Source of the DNA: Lysobacteraceae bacterium
GTDB lineage: Bacteria > Pseudomonadota > Gammaproteobacteria > Xanthomonadales > Xanthomonadaceae
Length of the DNA stretch: 56,068 nucleotides
Assembly (NCBI GenBank): GCA_028868545.1
Contig: JAGWUF010000012.1
Coordinates: 1-56,068, forward strand
Direction: 5' to 3'
Shown: one piece after another, positions 10,774-18,664 of the stretch
How positions within the stretch are numbered: position 1 is the stretch's first letter
Layout: the number at the start of each line of letters is the position of its first letter
The notes under the pieces: model-generated
Databases searched by the model: none
The model's input: the letters and a program-made list of their open reading frames with translations, nothing else
What the model was told of the DNA's origin: nothing
Position numbers and translations under genes: made by a program

Positions 10774-11361
10774 ATGAAGCTGGTTCTGGCCAGCGGCAAC
10801 GCCGGCAAGCTGACCGAGCTGCGCGCGCTGCTGGGCGAGGGTTTCGAGCTGCACGCGCAGCCCGAATTCGGCGTGGGCGACGCCGATGAAATCGGCCTGA
10901 GTTTCATCGAGAACGCCATCCTCAAGGCCCGCCACGCCGCCCGCGCCACCGGCCTGCCCGCCCTGGGCGACGACTCCGGGCTGTGCGTTGATGCGCTACA
11001 GGGCGCGCCCGGCCTGTATTCCGCGCGCTATGCCGGCCGCCACGGCGACAGCGCGGCGAACATCGACAGGCTGCTGCGCGAACTCGACGACGTGCCTGAC
11101 GAAAACCGCAGCGCGCGCTTCGTCTGCGTGCTGGCGCTGGTGCGCCACGCCGACGACCCGCTGCCGCTGATCGCCGAAGGCCGCTGGGAAGGCCGTATCC
11201 TGCCCGCGCGCAGCGGCAGCGGCGGCTTCGGCTACGACCCGGTGTTCTTCTCGCCGGCGCATGGCTGCAGCGCGGCGGAGCTGGCACCTGCGGTAAAGAA
11301 CCGCGACAGCCATCGCGGCGTCGCGCTGGCGCAGCTGCGCATGAAGTTGCAAAACGCCTGA
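10774..11361 (+). CDS. rdgB: XTP/dITP diphosphatase (RdgB/HAM1 family)
   Basis: A 195-residue protein with the family start [15 protein letters not shown], the catalytic [14 protein letters not shown] and [12 protein letters not shown] motifs, and GFGYDPVFF. It hydrolyses non-canonical purine nucleoside triphosphates (XTP, dITP) to monophosphates, cleaning the nucleotide pool. It follows rph by 13 nt and its TGA overlaps the hemW ATG (TGATG), so the three genes form one unit. Confidence 0.95.
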   Translation: MKLVLASGNAGKLTELRALLGEGFELHAQPEFGVGDADEIGLSFIENAILKARHAARATGLPALGDDSGLCVDALQGAPGLYSARYAGRHGDSAANIDRLLRELDDVPDENRSARFVCVLALVRHADDPLPLIAEGRWEGRILPARSGSGGFGYDPVFFSPAHGCSAAELAPAVKNRDSHRGVALAQLRMKLQNA

Positions 11362-12512
11362 TGCTCACGCCACCGCCCCTGTCGCTGTACGTGCACCTGC
11401 CGTGGTGCGTGCGCAAATGCCCGTACTGCGACTTCAACTCACATGCGGCGAAAGGCGCGCTGCCGCTGGATGCCTACATCGACGCGCTGCTGGCCGATCT
11501 CGACTTCGACCTGCCGCTGGCCTGGGGGCGCATCGTCCACAGCGTGTTCTTCGGCGGCGGCACGCCCTCGCTGTTCCCGCCGGAGGCGATCGACCGCTTC
11601 CTGCAGCAGGCCAGCGCGCGGCTGCGCTTCGCGCCCGACGTCGAGATCACCCTCGAGACCAACCCCGGCACGGTGGAGCATGGCCCGTTCCCCGGCTACC
11701 GCGCCGCCGGGGTCAACCGCCTGAGCTTCGGCGTGCAGAGTTTCGACGACGGCTGCCTGCAGCGGCTCGGCCGCATCCACAGTAGCGGCGACGCCGAGCG
11801 CGCGGTGAAGTCGGCGCAGGATGCCGGCTTCGACAACCTCAACCTCGACCTGATGTACGCGCTGCCGCAGCAGACGCTGGCGATGGCGCTGGACGACGTG
11901 GAGCGCGCCATCGCGCTGGCACCGGCCCACGTCAGCCACTACCAGCTCACGCTGGAGCCGAACACCGTGTTCGCCGCGCGGGTGCCGGCCGGCATTCCCG
12001 ACATCGACGCCGCCTGGGACATGCAGGAGGCCTGCCAGGCGCGGCTGGCCGAGGCCGGTTTCGCCCAGTACGAGATCAGCGCCTACGCGCGCGACGGCCG
12101 CCAGTGCCGGCACAACCTCAACTACTGGCGCTTCGGCGACTACCTCGGCATCGGCGCCGGCGCCCACGGCAAACTGACCCTCGGCGCGACCCAGCAGGTG
12201 CTGCGGCGCTGGAAGCTCAAGCACCCCACCGACTATCTGGCCAAGGCCGGCACTGCCGCGGCGATCGGCGGCGACGAATACCTGACCGCGCAGCGGCTGC
12301 CGTTCGACTTCATGCTGAACGCGCTGCGCCTGAACGAAGGCGTGCCGATGGCGATGTTCGAAGCGCGCACGGGGCTGCCCGCCGCCGCCATCGCCGACAA
12401 GCTGGCGCTGGCGCGCGCACGCGGCTGGCTGGAGCCGGGCGATGACTGGCTGCGCCCCACCGAACTGGGCCGGCGCTTCGCCAACGACGTGATCGGGCTG
12501 TTTCTGGACTGA
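11361..12512 (+). CDS. hemW: Radical SAM heme chaperone HemW
   Basis: A 383-residue radical SAM protein. The 4Fe-4S motif CxxxCxxC is at Cys16, Cys20 and Cys23 (HLPWCVRKCPYCDF), followed by GGGTPS. Near the C-terminus are HNLNYW and GIGAGAHG. HemW is often labelled coproporphyrinogen dehydrogenase, but proteins of this short type lack the extra N-terminal HemN features and instead bind and transfer heme. The rdgB-hemW linkage is standard. Translation starts at ATG 11361, overlapping the rdgB stop by one base. Confidence 0.93.
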   Translation: MLTPPPLSLYVHLPWCVRKCPYCDFNSHAAKGALPLDAYIDALLADLDFDLPLAWGRIVHSVFFGGGTPSLFPPEAIDRFLQQASARLRFAPDVEITLETNPGTVEHGPFPGYRAAGVNRLSFGVQSFDDGCLQRLGRIHSSGDAERAVKSAQDAGFDNLNLDLMYALPQQTLAMALDDVERAIALAPAHVSHYQLTLEPNTVFAARVPAGIPDIDAAWDMQEACQARLAEAGFAQYEISAYARDGRQCRHNLNYWRFGDYLGIGAGAHGKLTLGATQQVLRRWKLKHPTDYLAKAGTAAAIGGDEYLTAQRLPFDFMLNALRLNEGVPMAMFEARTGLPAAAIADKLALARARGWLEPGDDWLRPTELGRRFANDVIGLFLD

Positions 12513-12594
12513 TTTCCGTGACGAACAGCACGGATTGAGCCCGAGGCGCATCGCGCATACCATGCGGAATCTTGTCGGCGCTTCGGGGGCGCAG

Positions 12595-14868
12595 ATGGCC
12601 AATGCCACCACCATGGCTTCCGCAGGAACGCCGCTGAACACGCTCGCCAATACCCGCTTGCCGCGCCTGCCACGGCAAGCACTGGAGCATCTGCTGGGCA
12701 TCGCACGCAAGGCGCTGGAGGAACAACTTCCGGCCATCATGCACGAGGCCGAGCTGGTTCTCGCCCGCACGCCCGCCGGTGGTGATCCGAAGCTGCAAGA
12801 AGCGCACCTGACCTCGATTCGCAGCCTCGGTGCCGGTGCCCGCACCTTCGGACGGGTCTATCTGGGCGAGGTGGAACAAGCGCTGGCCAACATGAGCCGC
12901 AAATCCGCCAGCCAGGCCGGCAATCCGCAGGAAAACCGGTTCGAACCGACGGAGCTGAGCCTGCTGGATGACGACGACATCAGCGACGACGCCATCCTGG
13001 ACAACATGGCCAGCCGGATGGAGGCCCGCAACAGCCTGGGCCTGCAGTTGCTGGGGCTGCGCCTGGGCGTGCTGGCGGGTGCGCCGGCCTTCGAAGGCGA
13101 AAACCTGCCGCTGGGGCCGCATGCGCTGTGCCACGCACTTTCGGTGGCGGCGACGTCCCTGATGCTGTCGCGCTATGCCAAATTGCAGCTGTTCCAGCAG
13201 TTCGAACGGGCCATGGTGGACGCCTACCCCCCGCTGCTGGAGTCTTTCAACACAAGCCTGGTCGAAGACGGCATCCTGCCGCACCTGAGTTTCGTGCCGG
13301 TGCGAGTGCGCCCGGGATCCGCGGCACCGGATGCCGGCAGGGATGCCGCCCCGGCCACGCCCCCGGAGTCGCCTGCAGCGCCTTCACCGTTGTTTGACAC
13401 CGTGCCGATGCGCGCGCCCGAGCCCGCACCGGTTGCCGCCTTCCCGGCGTCTGCAGCCCCGGCCGAAACCGCTCCCGGCTTCGGCATCCTGCAGGCACTG
13501 CTCAACCAGCGGCGCGGGCTGCTCAGCAAGCTGCGGCCCGGCAACCGGGAAGAACGAAGCCGGGAACCGCTGGATCATGACAATGTGTTGGCGGGACTGC
13601 AGCGCATGCGCGCCGGCAATGTCACCGCGGACTCATTGGGCGAGTATCGGCAAATCCTGCTGGCACAGGCACGGCAACTGCAGGGCCACGGCGTGGCCCT
13701 GTCGCAGGCCGACAATGACACTTTCGATCTGCTGGTGATGTTCGTGAACCAGCTGCAGGGCAATCTGCGCAAATCCAGCCTGGGTGAAACCCTGATCGGT
13801 CGCCTGAAGCTGCCTTTGCTGCAAATGGCCTTGCGTGACCAGAGCTTTTTCGTGGACGTGAACCATCCCGCCCGGCAATTGCTGCATTCGGTGTCGCAGG
13901 CCGGTGCCAACTGGTTGCCGGAGGATGACCTCGACCCGCAATGGTTAGGCTTGCTGCAACGTGCGGTGCTCACCATCCAGCAAGAAGCAGATTGCACCAC
14001 CGACACCTTTGCGGATGCCAACAAGACCCTGCAGTCGGGCTTGCAGGCACTCACGCGCAAGGCCGAGATGGCCGAACGCCGGCAGGTGGAAGCCGCCCGC
14101 GGGCGCGAAAAACTGGAGGTCGCCAGGCACCGCGCGCAACTGGAGATCGCGCGCCGCACCCAGGGCCGGAACCTGCCGGCGTTCCAGACGGCGCTGCTGG
14201 AGCAGGCCTGGGTGGATGTGCTTTCACTCGCGCATTTGCGCAGCGGCGACCAGTCCGACGCCTGGCATCAATTGCTGGAAGTCACCACCCGCATCATCGA
14301 TGCCTGCACGGATCAGGAGACCGGCAGCTTGCAGCCTGCGGACATCGAATGCATGCGCAGCTCGCTGGAGCTGGTGGGCTATCACGCCGAAGGTGCGGAT
14401 GTCATCACCCAGCACCTGGCGACCGGCCAGGCCGACGCTTCGGAAAACTGCCAGGCATTGCTGACGAAGTACGCCACCCAGCCGCGGCTGGGCGAAGACC
14501 AGGTGACGGGACGCCCGGAAAACAGCGCCCCGCTGACCTCGCAGGAACAAACCGCGCAGGTGGCATTGCGCAATCTGGAGGCTCCGACCTGGATGGAAGT
14601 CCAGAACGAGCAGGGCCAGACCCATCGCTATCGGCTGGCCTGGGTCAGCGCCCAGACCGGACAGATCCTGGTGGTCAACCGCCGCGGACAACGCATTGCC
14701 AATGACGATCTGGATTCCCTGTCGCGCAAGCTGGCCGCCGGCCAGATGCGCTTGCGGGTGGATGATGCCTCACCCACCGAAACCGCCTGGGATGCCACGG
14801 TGGACAACCTGACGCGGTTTGGCCACGATACCCGGCACCAGGATCCGGAGGCTCGCCATGGGGGTTGA
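12595..14868 (+). CDS. DUF1631 family protein
   Basis: A protein of about 757 residues with no catalytic motif that I recognise. An N-terminal helical region (RLPRQALEHLLGIARKALEEQL) and an acidic loop (SLLDDDDISDDAILDNMASRME) match the DUF1631 family. A Pro/Ala-rich linker spans about residues 240-310, and helical C-terminal segments include a charged coiled coil near residue 500. The last about 80 residues are beta-rich (RLAWVSAQTGQILVVNRRGQ) and resemble the PilZ-like barrel end of this family. Start choice: ATG 12595 has a G-rich stretch upstream; ATG 12562 and TTG 12535 are in-frame alternatives. The stop lies 8 nt inside the PilZ gene, so the two are probably co-translated. Function is unknown; a cyclic-di-GMP link is inferred from the neighbour. 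Confidence 0.85.
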   Translation: MANATTMASAGTPLNTLANTRLPRLPRQALEHLLGIARKALEEQLPAIMHEAELVLARTPAGGDPKLQEAHLTSIRSLGAGARTFGRVYLGEVEQALANMSRKSASQAGNPQENRFEPTELSLLDDDDISDDAILDNMASRMEARNSLGLQLLGLRLGVLAGAPAFEGENLPLGPHALCHALSVAATSLMLSRYAKLQLFQQFERAMVDAYPPLLESFNTSLVEDGILPHLSFVPVRVRPGSAAPDAGRDAAPATPPESPAAPSPLFDTVPMRAPEPAPVAAFPASAAPAETAPGFGILQALLNQRRGLLSKLRPGNREERSREPLDHDNVLAGLQRMRAGNVTADSLGEYRQILLAQARQLQGHGVALSQADNDTFDLLVMFVNQLQGNLRKSSLGETLIGRLKLPLLQMALRDQSFFVDVNHPARQLLHSVSQAGANWLPEDDLDPQWLGLLQRAVLTIQQEADCTTDTFADANKTLQSGLQALTRKAEMAERRQVEAARGREKLEVARHRAQLEIARRTQGRNLPAFQTALLEQAWVDVLSLAHLRSGDQSDAWHQLLEVTTRIIDACTDQETGSLQPADIECMRSSLELVGYHAEGADVITQHLATGQADASENCQALLTKYATQPRLGEDQVTGRPENSAPLTSQEQTAQVALRNLEAPTWMEVQNEQGQTHRYRLAWVSAQTGQILVVNRRGQRIANDDLDSLSRKLAAGQMRLRVDDASPTETAWDATVDNLTRFGHDTRHQDPEARHGG

Positions 14869-15199
14869 ATCACGCCGGCAGCCCCGCCGCGCCGTGCCTG
14901 GCGTGGTGGATGTCGTCGACACCATGACTGAGGAGATCGTGGGCCATCTGGGCAACTTGTCGTCCGGCGGCATGTTGTTGATTGCCAACCGCAACCTGCC
15001 CGACGATGGCCTGTTCCAGCTGCGGTTCACCTTGCCCGACGACGTCGGCACCGCCCAGCCGATCATCACCGGCGCGCATGTTCTGTGGCAGGGGCGCGGC
15101 CATGCCCCCGGGCAATCCTGGGTGGGCATGCGCTTTCTGGGGCTGTCGCGCGAGGCCGCCCATCGCCTGCGCCTGTGGACCACCCAACCGACGGCCTGA
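14858..15199 (+). CDS. PilZ domain protein (probable cyclic-di-GMP binder)
   Basis: A single-domain protein of 113 residues. Both cyclic-di-GMP contact motifs are intact: RRQPR (residues 6-10; consensus RxxxR) and NLSSGG (33-38; consensus D/NxSxxG). The rest is the expected beta-barrel (LFQLRFTLPD, HVLWQGRG, WVGMRFLGLSREA). A strong Shine-Dalgarno, GGAGG, lies 6 nt before ATG 14858, which fixes the start inside the 3' end of the DUF1631 gene. A stand-alone receptor like this usually acts by binding a partner; the overlapping DUF1631 protein is the obvious candidate. A cyclic-di-GMP enzyme is encoded at 18665. Confidence 0.92.
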   Translation: MGVESRRQPRRAVPGVVDVVDTMTEEIVGHLGNLSSGGMLLIANRNLPDDGLFQLRFTLPDDVGTAQPIITGAHVLWQGRGHAPGQSWVGMRFLGLSREAAHRLRLWTTQPTA

Positions 15200-15266
15200 G
15201 CCTTCGGCACCTGCATCGCGCGGACGGATACGCGACAATCCCGGCTCCCCCAAGGCTGGTGTCGCC

Positions 15267-16586
15267 ATGTCCAACGCCCTGCTCGGCTCGCTCTACCCCC
15301 ATCATCTGCAAACCCTGCAGACGCGCACCGCCGAGGCACTGCAGCGCAGCGGCCACGACCACCTGCTGATCCCGTCGGGCACCCTGCACTATCAGGCCTT
15401 CGACGACCGCGATTACCCCTATGCGGTGAACCCGCAGTTCAAGGCCTGGCTGCCGCTGACGCAGGCGCCGGGCAGCTGGCTGCTGATCACCCCGGGACAG
15501 CGGCCGAAGCTGCTGTTCCTGCAGCCGCACGACTACTGGCACGTGGTGCCGGAAATGCCCAACGGCTATTGGGTGGAGCATTTCGACATCGAGGTGATCC
15601 GCAACGCCGACGAGGCCACACGCCTGCTGCCGGGTGTGTTCCGCTGCGCGATCCTGGGCGAGCCGCAGAGCGCGCTGGGCAGCTACGTACCGAACAACCC
15701 GGAGCCGGTGCTGCAGTACCTCGAATACCACCGCGCGTTCAAGACGCCGTATGAAATCGAGATGATGCGCCAGGCCAGCCGGATCGGGGCCCGCGCGCAC
15801 CGCGCCGCGGAACGCGCGTTCCGCGCCGGCAGCAGCGAATTCGGCATCCACCTGGCCTACTGCCAGGCCGCCGGACAGGACGCCAACGATCTGCCCTACG
15901 GCAACATCGTCGCGCTCAACGACCACGGCGCGGTACTGCACTACACCCACCGCGACCGGCTGCCGCCGAAGCCCTCGCGCAGCTTCCTGATCGACGCCGG
16001 CGCCAGCTTCGGTGGCTACGCTGCCGACATCACCCGCACCTATTCGGCAGCCGACGACGAATTCGCGGCGATGATCCGCGCCGTCGATGCCGCGCAGCTC
16101 ACGCTGTGCGACATGGTGCGGGCCGGTACCGACTACGCGCGCATCCACCTGCAGGCGCACCTGCTGCTGGCCGGCGTGCTGCGCGAGTTCGGCGTGCTCA
16201 AGGTCACGCCGGAGGAAGCCGTTGCCAGCGGCGTCTCCAGCGCATTCTTCCCGCACGGCATCGGCCACGGCATCGGGTTGCAGGTGCATGACGTGGCCGG
16301 CTTCGCCGCCACCGACGCCGGCGGCACCATCGCCAAACCCGATGGCCACCCCTACCTGCGCCTGACCCGCACCCTGCAACCCGGCATGGTGGTGACCATC
16401 GAACCGGGGATCTACTTCATCGACATGCTGCTGGACGAACTGAAAGCGAAGGGCCTGGGCGATGCGGTGGATTGGGAACGGGTGGAAGCGTTCAAACCCT
16501 GCGGCGGCATCCGCATCGAGGACGACGTGGTGTGCACCGAAGGCGAGCCGGTCAACCTGACCCGCGAGGCGTTTGCGGAAGGCTGA
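15267..16586 (+). CDS. pepQ: Xaa-Pro dipeptidase (M24B, PepQ type)
   Basis: A 439-residue pita-bread metallopeptidase, matching the E. coli PepQ length of 443. The five metal ligands are visible: two Asp in LIDAGASFGGYAADITRTYS, His in FPHGIGHGIGLQVHD, Glu in TIEPGIYF and Glu in GGIRIEDDVV. The N-terminal creatinase-like domain carries FDDRDYPYAVNPQFKAWLP. It cleaves dipeptides with C-terminal proline in the cytoplasm. It sits tail to tail with a second M24B peptidase gene at 16627, so two proline-specific peptidases are adjacent on opposite strands. Confidence 0.94.
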   Translation: MSNALLGSLYPHHLQTLQTRTAEALQRSGHDHLLIPSGTLHYQAFDDRDYPYAVNPQFKAWLPLTQAPGSWLLITPGQRPKLLFLQPHDYWHVVPEMPNGYWVEHFDIEVIRNADEATRLLPGVFRCAILGEPQSALGSYVPNNPEPVLQYLEYHRAFKTPYEIEMMRQASRIGARAHRAAERAFRAGSSEFGIHLAYCQAAGQDANDLPYGNIVALNDHGAVLHYTHRDRLPPKPSRSFLIDAGASFGGYAADITRTYSAADDEFAAMIRAVDAAQLTLCDMVRAGTDYARIHLQAHLLLAGVLREFGVLKVTPEEAVASGVSSAFFPHGIGHGIGLQVHDVAGFAATDAGGTIAKPDGHPYLRLTRTLQPGMVVTIEPGIYFIDMLLDELKAKGLGDAVDWERVEAFKPCGGIRIEDDVVCTEGEPVNLTREAFAEG

Positions 16587-16626
16587 GCGGCGATTGCCTC
16601 CCCGCCCGCCCGGCAGTGCCGCGAAA

Positions 16627-17949
16627 CTACTTCGCCATCAACGCTTCCACCTCGTCGGCGCTGCGCTCCAGCGCGCTGGTCAGCACGCGGTGGCCGTCGC
16701 GGGTGATCAGCACATCGTCCTCGATGCGGATGCCGATGCCGCGCCACTTCGGCGCCACGCTCGCATCGTCGGCCGGAATGTAAAGCCCCGGCTCGAGGGT
16801 GAACACCATGCCGGGCTCGAGCAGGCGCGAAGCACCCTCGATGCGGTATTCGCCGACATCGTGCACATCAAGGCCCAGCCAGTGACCGGTCTTGTGGCGG
16901 ATGTAACGCTTGTGTGCGCCGCTGGCGATCAAGGCCCGTGCATCCCCCTGCAAAATCCCCAGCGACAACAAGCCCTCCACCAGTGTCGTCACCGCCGCAT
17001 CATGGCCGGCTTCGTAGGGCCGGCCCGGCCGCGCCTGTGCCAGAGCGGCAGCCTGCGCGGCACAAACCAGAGTGTGCAACGCACGCTGTGCCTTGTTGAA
17101 ACGGCCCGCCACCGGGAAGCTGCGGGTGATGTCGGCAGCATAGCCGCCGACCTCGGCACCGGCGTCGACCAGCACCAGCTCGTCGGCGCGCAGAACCGCG
17201 GTGTTGTCGATGTAATGCAAGACGCAGGCATTGGCGCCGCCCCCCACGATGCTGGCATAGGCCGGCTGCGCGCCGTGCCGGCGGAACACGTATTCCAGCT
17301 CCGCCTGCAACGCATATTCCTGCATGCCCGGGCGCACCGCCCGCATCGCCGCGCGGTGCGCTTCCACGCTGATGTCGGCGGCGCGTTGCAGGTGCCTGAT
17401 TTCGTCCGCCGTCTTGAACAGCCGCATCTCGTCGAGCAGATGCCCCAGCGCCAGGAACTCCTGCGGCGGCTGCGCGCCATGCCGCGCCTGCGCGCGCACG
17501 CGGTTGATCCAGCCGATCAGCTTGAGGTCGAACTCGGCATCGCGGCCGAGGTGGTAATGCACCTGCCGGCGTCCTTCCAGCAAGCCGGGCAGGATCTCGT
17601 CGATGTCGTCGATGGGATAGGCATCATCCAGCCCCAGCACGTCGATCGCGCCTTGCGTGCCCAGCCGCGGGCCGTCCCAGCCTTCGCGCTCGGGGTCGCG
17701 CTCGCGGCAGAACAGGAGGGCCTCGCCGTGCTTGCGCCCCGGCACCAGCACCAACACGGCATCGGGCTCGTGACAGCCGGTCAGATACAGGAAATCCGAA
17801 TCCTGCCGGTACGGATAATGGGTGTCGCGGCTGCGCACACGTACCGGGGCTGCCGGCAGGATCAGGATCGCGCCGTCACCGGCCGCCTGCATCAACTGGC
17901 GGCGCCGCCGTGCCAGGCCCTTGCGCTCGCTGGAAGCCGGCATCGGCAT
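16627..17949 (-). CDS. pepP: Xaa-Pro aminopeptidase PepP
   Basis: A 440-residue M24B aminopeptidase P with the typical N-terminus (RRRQLMQAAGDGAILILPAAP; SRDTHYPYRQDSDFLYLTG). Metal ligands are in VDAGAEVGGYAADITRSFP, TGHWLGLDVHD, TLEPGLYIP and RGIGIRIEDDV. It removes N-terminal residues preceding proline. Its start lies 6 nt after the ygfB stop, the same pepP-ygfB pairing found in E. coli beside zapA, 6S RNA and fau; that wider neighbourhood is conserved here too. Confidence 0.95.
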   Translation of the reverse strand: MPMPASSERKGLARRRRQLMQAAGDGAILILPAAPVRVRSRDTHYPYRQDSDFLYLTGCHEPDAVLVLVPGRKHGEALLFCRERDPEREGWDGPRLGTQGAIDVLGLDDAYPIDDIDEILPGLLEGRRQVHYHLGRDAEFDLKLIGWINRVRAQARHGAQPPQEFLALGHLLDEMRLFKTADEIRHLQRAADISVEAHRAAMRAVRPGMQEYALQAELEYVFRRHGAQPAYASIVGGGANACVLHYIDNTAVLRADELVLVDAGAEVGGYAADITRSFPVAGRFNKAQRALHTLVCAAQAAALAQARPGRPYEAGHDAAVTTLVEGLLSLGILQGDARALIASGAHKRYIRHKTGHWLGLDVHDVGEYRIEGASRLLEPGMVFTLEPGLYIPADDASVAPKWRGIGIRIEDDVLITRDGHRVLTSALERSADEVEALMAK

Positions 17950-17955
17950 GCCGGC

Positions 17956-18501
17956 TCAGTGCAAGCGCTGGCGCTGGCGTGCCCCCAGCGCGCAATCGGC
18001 ATGCAGCAACAGCACCGCCATCCGCAGGTACTCCTCGATTTCGGCCAACGATTCTTCATCGTCATCCTCCTCGGCATCCAGCTGCGCGCCCGCCAGATTG
18101 GCCAGATCGGCCAGGGCTTCCTGCCCTTCCTCGGACAGCGGCCGGTTCCCCACCGCCAGCCCGAACCCGCCCAGAAACGCCCTGCACCAGGCAAACAGGG
18201 CTTCCGCGCGCGGCTTGGTGCCTGCGGTTTCCGGCAACAACAGCTGGAAGCCGAATTCCGGATCCGCCAGTTGCGCTGCACTGGCGCGCCGCAGCAGATC
18301 CAGTACCTCGCCCGGCGTGGGCACCGGCAGGCCCGGGTCGGCCAGCACCAACGCCAGCCAGCCGGCGGCATCGGCACCACCACCGGCCAGCCAGCCGCAC
18401 AGCGCACCGTGCAGTTCCGCCGGCGTGCTGGCCAGCTGCAGGCGGTCGGCGGCCTGTGCCACCTGTGTCCAGTCCGGCAATCGTTCTTCGCTCACACCCA
18501 A
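17956..18501 (-). CDS. ygfB: UPF0149/YgfB family protein
   Basis: A 181-residue protein with the YgfB signature: PAELHGALCGWLAGG near the N-terminus, WCRAFLGGFGLA centrally, and an acidic Asp/Glu cluster (EEDDDEESLAEIEEYLRMAVLLL) near the end. It is directly upstream of pepP and divergent from the PAS-GGDEF-EAL gene. In Pseudomonas aeruginosa YgfB affects expression of a beta-lactamase regulatory pathway; its general biochemical role is unsettled. Confidence 0.9.
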   Translation of the reverse strand: MGVSEERLPDWTQVAQAADRLQLASTPAELHGALCGWLAGGGADAAGWLALVLADPGLPVPTPGEVLDLLRRASAAQLADPEFGFQLLLPETAGTKPRAEALFAWCRAFLGGFGLAVGNRPLSEEGQEALADLANLAGAQLDAEEDDDEESLAEIEEYLRMAVLLLHADCALGARQRQRLH

Positions 18502-18664
18502 AACCCGGCTGCAGAATCGGGTGAGTGTAACAACCGCCCGCGACGTCTTGTTGTTCCCCCGAAACCGCGCCTACACTCGGCTCATGGGGTGTGCGGACAT
18601 TGCATCGAAATGGAAGCCGAACGGTCGCTGGCAGTTGGCGCTGGCACCGTTGCCTGCGGGTCCG

